Source of the DNA: Chloroflexota bacterium
GTDB taxonomy: Bacteria; Chloroflexota; Chloroflexia; Thermomicrobiales; UBA6265
DNA: 9,712 bases
Assembly (NCBI GenBank): GCA_023424355.1
Contig: JAFAEA010000098.1
Coordinates: 1 to 9,712, forward strand
Reading direction: 5' to 3'
In this document: positions 5,019-9,712 of the stretch, one piece after another
How positions within the stretch are numbered: the first letter of the stretch is position 1
Layout: every line of letters begins with the position of its first letter
Program-made: the position numbers and the translations under genes
The notes under the pieces: generated by a model
Seen by the model: the letters and a program-made list of their open reading frames with translations, nothing else
Told to the model about the DNA's origin: nothing
Database searches by the model: none

Positions 5019-6641
5019 ATGAATGATTTTATGAAGTTCCCACTCAGCCGACGTTCCTTCGCCCAGGCGACTTCGGCCAGCACCATCGCTGCCATCGCGG
5101 GCATGACCTTGCCGCGGGTGATGACCGCGCAAACTCCGGAGGCTGCCGGAGAGATTCCGGCCAAGGAACTGAATGGCACAGCCATTCTCACCATTTCCGG
5201 TGAGCCGCAGTCGTTCAACCCGGATTTCCAGGGCGATGACAATCTCTGGCCAATTGCCTGCAATATCTACAACTCGTTGTTCTCATTGGACAACTCGTTC
5301 AACGTGATCCCGGAACTGGCTACCGGTTATGAGATCGCCGAAGATGGTCTCTCCATCACCATTACCCTGAATCCGCTGGCCACCTGGCACGATGGCGAAC
5401 CTGTTACCTCCGCTGATGTGAAATACACCATCGAGCAGATTGTGCAGACTCCGTCTTCCACAGCCAGCAGCCTGATCAGCGCGGTTGAGACGGTGGAGAC
5501 ACCAGACGACCTCACCGCCGTACTGATGCTCTCCCGGCCATCGTCCTCGGTCATTGGTTTCCTCTCCTGGTACGGTGTGTTCATGCTGCCGGCCCACATT
5601 TATGAGGGATCGGACTGGGCGACCAACGAGGCGAATAACGCGCCAATCGGATCGGGTCCATTCAAGTTCGTGTCGTACGATGCCGGTGCCTCCGTGGAGC
5701 TGGAAGCCAATACTGAATACTTCGGTGAGGGTCCATATCTCGAGAAGCTGATCTACCAGATCATTCCGGACCCGAACACCGCGGCACAGGCTCTTCAGAA
5801 TGGCGAGATCGATCTTGCCGATGTGCCGAACACCTTGATCCCGGGATTCGAGGCGGATCCCAACTTCAAGATTGCCGGCAAGGTGTATCCGAGCCCGATT
5901 TACATCGGCTTCAACATGACCACCTCGCCGCTGGATACGCTGGAAGTTCGCCAGGCGATTGGTATGGCGATCGACCGTGAGCAGATTGTCGCCACCGCGC
6001 TTGGTGGCTACGGCACCGGTGAGGACCGCTTCTACCCGAGCGTAATCGAATGGGCCAGCAATCCGGATTCCGTGGCTCCGGCGCTCGATGTTGAGGGTGC
6101 CAACGCGCTGCTGGACGAAGCCGGATTCGCGCTGGATGGCGACTTCCGCTTCAAACTGCGTTTGCTCCACTTCACTGGTTGGCAGGAAGCATCTGATACC
6201 GCCACCGTGCTGAAGGAACAACTCGCTGCTATCGGTATTGAAGTTGAGCTCGTGCTGCTCGAATACGCCGCATGGGAAGAGCAGGTTGCTGCTGGCGATT
6301 ACGAGATTTCCCTGCAGGGTGGGTTCCAGGGGCCGGATCCGGCAAACCTCGCCCTTCGCTGGGGCACCGGTGCCACGCTCAACCGATGGGGTTACACCAA
6401 TCCGGATTTCGATGCACTGCTGGTCGATGGTGATGCTGCCGGAACGCAGGAAGAGCGCGCCGAGATCTACTTCCAGGCGCAGGCATTGCTTGCCGAAGAC
6501 CTGCCATCGATTCCGATTGCACTCCAAACCTACTACTCCGCCTTCACTGCGGCCATGAGTGGTGTTTGGCTGGATCCAGACGATGAGGCTTCAACCAAGG
6601 TCGGCATGAACCGCTTCACCCTCACGAAGCTCGACAGTTAG
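5019..6641 (+). CDS. ABC transporter substrate-binding protein, family 5 (peptide/nickel type), Tat-exported
   Basis: This 540-residue extracytoplasmic receptor should capture peptides or a similar solute and deliver them to the adjoining permeases. The N-terminus carries a twin-arginine signal (SRRSFAQ, residues 10-16), a hydrophobic stretch to about residue 31 and a likely cleavage near TAQ (36-38), so it crosses the membrane folded. No lipobox cysteine follows, so it is probably free or held by the uncleaved signal. The mature part follows the SBP_bac_5 layout: SGEPQSFNPDF (60-70), the ELATGYEIAEDGLSITI block (99-115) and WHDGEPVTSADVKYTIE (123-139), typical of DppA/OppA-like proteins. Length is normal. 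The start at 5019 is chosen for its ribosome binding site; 25 further in-frame codons upstream are noncoding in look. The DppB-type gene begins 10 nt downstream. Ligand identity (dipeptide, oligopeptide, nickel, sugar) cannot be told from the sequence. Confidence 0.93.
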   Translation: MNDFMKFPLSRRSFAQATSASTIAAIAGMTLPRVMTAQTPEAAGEIPAKELNGTAILTISGEPQSFNPDFQGDDNLWPIACNIYNSLFSLDNSFNVIPELATGYEIAEDGLSITITLNPLATWHDGEPVTSADVKYTIEQIVQTPSSTASSLISAVETVETPDDLTAVLMLSRPSSSVIGFLSWYGVFMLPAHIYEGSDWATNEANNAPIGSGPFKFVSYDAGASVELEANTEYFGEGPYLEKLIYQIIPDPNTAAQALQNGEIDLADVPNTLIPGFEADPNFKIAGKVYPSPIYIGFNMTTSPLDTLEVRQAIGMAIDREQIVATALGGYGTGEDRFYPSVIEWASNPDSVAPALDVEGANALLDEAGFALDGDFRFKLRLLHFTGWQEASDTATVLKEQLAAIGIEVELVLLEYAAWEEQVAAGDYEISLQGGFQGPDPANLALRWGTGATLNRWGYTNPDFDALLVDGDAAGTQEERAEIYFQAQALLAEDLPSIPIALQTYYSAFTAAMSGVWLDPDDEASTKVGMNRFTLTKLDS

Positions 6642-6651
6642 AAACAGGATT

Positions 6652-7617
6652 ATGGGACGATACATTTCTCGCCAGCTGGCGTCCATCGTTCCGACAATCT
6701 TTCTTTCTGTGGTGATTAACTTCATTCTGCTGCACGCGGCGCCGGGAGATCCGGCCCGCGTGTTGGCGGGTAGAGATAACCCCACAGAAGAACAGATTGC
6801 GGCGATTCGGACGGAATTGGGATTGGATCAACCACTCCCGGTGCAGTTTTGGCATTACCTTACGCAGCTCCTTCAAGGCAATATGGGCGAATCCATTGCC
6901 TTCAAGCAGCCTGTTTTCGATCTGATTCTTTCGCGCTTGCCCGCGACACTCATGCTCACCATCACCAGTGCCCTGCTGGCGTTTGCCATCGGTACATTTC
7001 TTGGCGTGGTGGCAGCCCAGCGTGCGGGTAGCGTACGAGACTCCGCATTGTCCTTCGGGAACTACACCCTCTTTGCCATTCCGGGGTTTTGGCTCGGTTT
7101 GATTCTGATGGTGATTTTCTCTTCCAAACTTGGCTGGTTCCCGACGTCTGGCATGCGCACAGTTCGTGCGGATTACACCGGTTTCCGGGATGTGCTGGAT
7201 GTGCTCCATCACCTGGTGCTACCGGTTCTCACCCTCACGCTCGTGCAGATACCGATCTATTTCCGTATCACCCGCGCCAGCGTGATTCAGCAGCGCCAGG
7301 AAGATTACATGACCACCTTCCGCGCCACGGGTATGCCGGCGGGCAAAACTTTCCGCCGATACGCCTTGCGGAACGCGTTACTGCCAACGGTGACCGTATT
7401 CGGCCTTGGGTTTGGTTTCGTGTTCACTGGAGCGGCATTGGTAGAAATCGTGTTTGCGTGGCCGGGAATCGGCCGCCTGACGCTTGATGCCGTCTTCCGC
7501 AGAGACTATCCGCTGCTGCTCGGTGTGTATCTCATGTTGGCTATCGCTGTCTCGATTGCCGTATTGATTACCGATTTGGTGTACGCACTTCTCGATCCAC
7601 GAATCAGGTTGCGATAG
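6652..7617 (+). CDS. ABC peptide transporter permease, DppB/OppB type
   Basis: This 321-residue inner-membrane subunit forms half of the translocation channel. Six membrane segments are apparent (about 9-29, 98-122, 136-159, 183-203, 246-268 and 288-314). The DppB-type soluble part after the first segment contains PGDP (31-34) and the TELGLDQPLPVQFWHYL stretch (54-70). The EAA loop that docks the ATPases is at about 217-240 (EDYMTTFRATGMPAGKTFRRYALR). The protein ends in the family's usual LDPRIR. Complete and of standard length, with nothing truncated. The gap from the preceding stop is 10 nt, and the next gene starts 2 nt after this stop, so all are one transcript. Confidence 0.94.
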   Translation: MGRYISRQLASIVPTIFLSVVINFILLHAAPGDPARVLAGRDNPTEEQIAAIRTELGLDQPLPVQFWHYLTQLLQGNMGESIAFKQPVFDLILSRLPATLMLTITSALLAFAIGTFLGVVAAQRAGSVRDSALSFGNYTLFAIPGFWLGLILMVIFSSKLGWFPTSGMRTVRADYTGFRDVLDVLHHLVLPVLTLTLVQIPIYFRITRASVIQQRQEDYMTTFRATGMPAGKTFRRYALRNALLPTVTVFGLGFGFVFTGAALVEIVFAWPGIGRLTLDAVFRRDYPLLLGVYLMLAIAVSIAVLITDLVYALLDPRIRLR

Positions 7618-7619
7618 CT

Positions 7620-8519
7620 ATGGCTCAGACAATTGCTGCCGAGCAGGAACTCGGCGAAATCAAACCAAATCGGGGCCGTCACTTTGGCGATTTCTGGTCG
7701 CTCTTCGTTGAAAGTCGGATGGGTCCAGTCGGGCTCGGGATTCTTCTGCTGGTAGCGCTCATGGCGATTTGTGCGCCGCTGATCGCACCGGATGGCCCGT
7801 TCAAGCTCGGTGCTCCGCGGCTTCTTGCTCCCGGAGAAGAAGGGCACTTGCTCGGTACCGATCACCTTGGCCGCGATATGCTGGCCCAAATTGTGTACGG
7901 CGCGCGAGTGTCGCTGATCATTGGCATCGTAGCGGCAAGCATTTCATTGTTGGTGGGCCTGATTATCGGGAGCACTGCCGGCTACTTTGGTGGGGCCACG
8001 GATCTGATCCTGAGCCGCATCACCGATATGTTCCTCATCATCCCGGCATTCTTCCTGATCATCATTATCGTGGCGACGCTGGGAAGCAGCATCGTGTACG
8101 TGATGGTGGTGATTGGTCTCACGGCCTGGCCGGCGAGTGCGCGCCTGATGCGATCTCAGGCGATTAGTCTGCGGGATCGTACCTTCATTCAGGCACTGCG
8201 AGCGTTGGGAGAATCCAGCCCTCGGATTCTCTTCCGGCATGTGATTCCCAACGGCATTCAGCCGCTCATCGCCAATGCATCGCTGGATATCGCCTCGGCG
8301 ATTCTGATTGAAGCCGGACTTTCGTTCATCGGCCTGGGCGATCCGAATCAGGCGACCTGGGGACGCATGATCTACGACGGTCGTGCCACCATCACCACTT
8401 CGTGGTGGGTATCGGTGATTCCAGGCATCTGCATTGTGATTACTGTTCTCGGTTTCTATCTCGTTGGCGATGGTATCTCGTACGCATTGAGCCCGAAGAG
8501 TAGAAAGGTGCGCACGTGA
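7620..8519 (+). CDS. ABC peptide transporter permease, DppC/OppC type
   Basis: This 299-residue protein is the second channel subunit and pairs with the DppB-type protein. The N-terminal cytoplasmic tail of about 35 residues leads into segment 1 (36-57). After that comes the DppC signature LLGTDHLGRDMLAQIVYGARVSL (77-99). Further hydrophobic segments lie at about 96-118, 133-155, 157-175, 221-239 and 262-284. The EAA loop (about 188-211, FIQALRALGESSPRILFRHVIPN) contacts the ATPases, and SFIGLGDPNQATWGRMI (235-251) is the usual family block near the C-terminus. Intact and of normal length. Its stop overlaps the GTG start of the ATPase gene by four bases (GTGA), a sign of translational coupling. 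Confidence 0.94.
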   Translation: MAQTIAAEQELGEIKPNRGRHFGDFWSLFVESRMGPVGLGILLLVALMAICAPLIAPDGPFKLGAPRLLAPGEEGHLLGTDHLGRDMLAQIVYGARVSLIIGIVAASISLLVGLIIGSTAGYFGGATDLILSRITDMFLIIPAFFLIIIIVATLGSSIVYVMVVIGLTAWPASARLMRSQAISLRDRTFIQALRALGESSPRILFRHVIPNGIQPLIANASLDIASAILIEAGLSFIGLGDPNQATWGRMIYDGRATITTSWWVSVIPGICIVITVLGFYLVGDGISYALSPKSRKVRT

Positions 8520-9505
8520 GCCAGACCCCACCACCACTCATCGAATTGAAAGACGTTTCCATCCGCTACCGCACCGATCGCGGCGAGGTTTCGGCGGTCG
8601 ATCATCTCAACCTGCAGGTTCCCAAGGGAGCGAGCGTCGGGTTGGTTGGGGAAAGTGGATCCGGGAAGTCCACGCTTGCACTCGCGCTGATGCGATTGCT
8701 CCCGGCAAACGCCAAAGTCACCGGTCAACTGCTATTCAACGGCGTGGATCTCGCCACAAAGTCGGAAAGCGAACTGAGCAAAGGCTGGCGATGGCGTGAA
8801 CTCTCGATGGTGTTCCAGAAATCGCTCTCGGCGATGAGCCCGGTACATCGAATTGGGCACCAGATGGAAGACGTGCTCTCCATCCACGAACCGCATCTCA
8901 CCACCGCGGCGCGCAAACAGCGCATCGGCCAGGCTCTGGAAGCTGTGCGATTGCCGGAACGGGTGATGAAGTTGTATCCGTTCGAGCTATCCGGTGGCAT
9001 GATGCAGCGCACCATGATCGCACTGGGATTGCTGTGTAATCCGCCATTCGTGATCTTCGACGAAGCTACCACGGCGCTCGATGTGATTACGCAGGCGCAG
9101 ATTCTGAACGAGATCAAGCGCCTGAAGGCGGAGTTTGATCTCACCACAGTGGTGATTTCCCACGATGTGGGTGTGATCAATGCTGTCACTGATATCGTCG
9201 CCGTGCTCTATGCCGGGCAGCTGATGGAAGTGTGCCCACGCGAGGAGTTCTTCCAAAATCCGTTGCACCCGTACTCGCGTGCTCTCATCGATTCCGTACC
9301 AAGACTGCATGGCGAGAAGAAGCGATTGGCTGGTATCCCGGGATCGCTGCCGGATCTGACCCATCCGCCAAAGGGTTGCCGGTTTGCACCACGCTGTCCG
9401 CACGCGACCGAGGGGTGCCTGGAAACCGTGCCACCTCTAGTGGAGGTTTCGCCTGGTCACCTGGTGCGATGTACCGATATTCCGTTCATGGAGGTGGCGC
9501 AATGA
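8516..9505 (+). CDS. ABC peptide transporter ATP-binding protein, DppD/OppD type
   Basis: This 329-residue ATPase powers import with its DppF-type partner. Visible motifs are Walker A GESGSGKST (45-53), the Q-loop Gln101 in VFQKSLSAMSP, the signature LSGGMMQR (158-165), Walker B FVIFDEATTALD (178-189) with catalytic Glu183, and the switch His216 in VISHDVGV. The C-terminal oligopeptide-type region has the CRFAPRC block and four cysteines (288, 294, 301, 319) in the arrangement seen in DppD proteins that carry an iron-sulfur cluster. Two small departures are DEAT in place of the usual DEPT after Walker B and MMQR in place of MRQR in the signature; neither removes a catalytic residue. The GTG start overlaps the upstream stop, with GAAAGG about 8 nt before it. 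The end overlaps the next gene by four bases (ATGA). Confidence 0.94.
   Translation: MSQTPPPLIELKDVSIRYRTDRGEVSAVDHLNLQVPKGASVGLVGESGSGKSTLALALMRLLPANAKVTGQLLFNGVDLATKSESELSKGWRWRELSMVFQKSLSAMSPVHRIGHQMEDVLSIHEPHLTTAARKQRIGQALEAVRLPERVMKLYPFELSGGMMQRTMIALGLLCNPPFVIFDEATTALDVITQAQILNEIKRLKAEFDLTTVVISHDVGVINAVTDIVAVLYAGQLMEVCPREEFFQNPLHPYSRALIDSVPRLHGEKKRLAGIPGSLPDLTHPPKGCRFAPRCPHATEGCLETVPPLVEVSPGHLVRCTDIPFMEVAQ
9490..9495 (+). promoter_or_regulatory. Strong ribosome binding site for the second ATPase gene
   Basis: GGAGGT lies 6 nt before the ATG at 9502, within the end of the DppD-type gene. It is the strongest Shine-Dalgarno match in the operon. Together with the ATGA overlap, it should keep the two ATPases at similar levels. 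Confidence 0.7.
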
Positions 9506-9712
9506 GTGATGCCACATTGATTCAGGCCGAATCCATTCAGTGCCTGTTCTCGCAGCGGCGGGGACCGATCGATCTCGTGCGGGGCAACAAGAGCACTATC
9601 CATGCTGTCGATACGGTCTCCTTCACACTGAAGGAAGGCGAGATTCTTTCGCTGGTGGGCGAGAGTGGCTGCGGTAAATCCACCGTTGGTCGGCTGCTGA
9701 TGAAACTTGAAG
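9502..9712 (+). CDS. ABC peptide transporter ATP-binding protein, DppF/OppF type, 5' part only
   Basis: Only the first 70 codons are in the window; the gene runs off the right edge. The translation opens with MSDATLIQAESIQCLFSQRR, then a stretch around IHAVDTVSFTLKEGEILSLV, and reaches Walker A GESGCGKST (53-61). A cysteine in this Walker A and an R-rich insert between the first strand and the AVD turn are typical of the OppF/DppF member rather than OppD/DppD. It should be the second nucleotide-binding subunit of this importer. The start overlaps the preceding stop by four bases. The usual length is about 320-350 residues, so some 750-850 bases lie outside. Confidence 0.9.
   Translation, partial: MSDATLIQAESIQCLFSQRRGPIDLVRGNKSTIHAVDTVSFTLKEGEILSLVGESGCGKSTVGRLLMKLE

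Noticed and set aside
5283..6527. 414-codon minus-strand open frame
   Set aside because: It is entirely antisense to the binding-protein gene. Long antisense frames are common opposite coding sequence with this GC and codon bias, and the translation shows no domain.

Overview
The window looks like a bacterial chromosome of moderately high GC. Translation signals are mostly GAAAGG-type ribosome binding sites, and TTG and GTG starts occur beside ATG. The Tat-exported peptide-binding protein without a lipobox, the M14 peptidase and the general protein style recall Chloroflexota (Thermomicrobia-like lineages). That placement is an impression from the proteins; no rRNA or other phylogenetic marker is present.

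Region 1 (1-1012) is a mobile-repeat island. A REP-associated tyrosine transposase (RAYT, HUH/Y1 family) lies on the minus strand at 94-591. A perfect 69-bp inverted repeat (1-69 and 783-851) encloses it. Between its start codon and the outer repeat is a tandem array. A 108-bp module carrying the 5' flank and first 14 codons of the transposase occurs twice at 104/108 identity and a third time as a short remnant. Each full module runs into a REP-like hairpin. A different GC-rich hairpin (945-965) closes the island.

Region 2 (1013-3264, minus strand) is a two-gene operon. The first gene encodes a protein of about 590 residues whose C-terminal third carries nucleoside-phosphorylase/nucleosidase-like motifs behind a long unrecognised N-terminal part. 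The second gene, joined by a one-base TAATG overlap, encodes a hotdog-fold acyl-CoA thioesterase.

Region 3 (3265-3557) is the divergent intergenic region, which should hold promoters for both flanking operons.

Region 4 (3558-9712, plus strand) is a peptide uptake and processing operon. It encodes an M14-like zinc carboxypeptidase with no visible signal peptide, a Tat-exported family 5 solute-binding protein, two DppB/DppC-type permeases, a DppD-type ATPase and the first 70 codons of a DppF/OppF-type ATPase cut by the window end. The transporter genes after the binding protein are spaced by 10 or 2 nt or overlap by 4 nt, so they are almost certainly co-transcribed. The likely logic is that the binding protein captures a peptide outside, the four-part ABC importer brings it in, and the cytoplasmic carboxypeptidase trims it. 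The least ordinary parts are the RAYT/REP array and the nucleosidase-like protein of unknown function.
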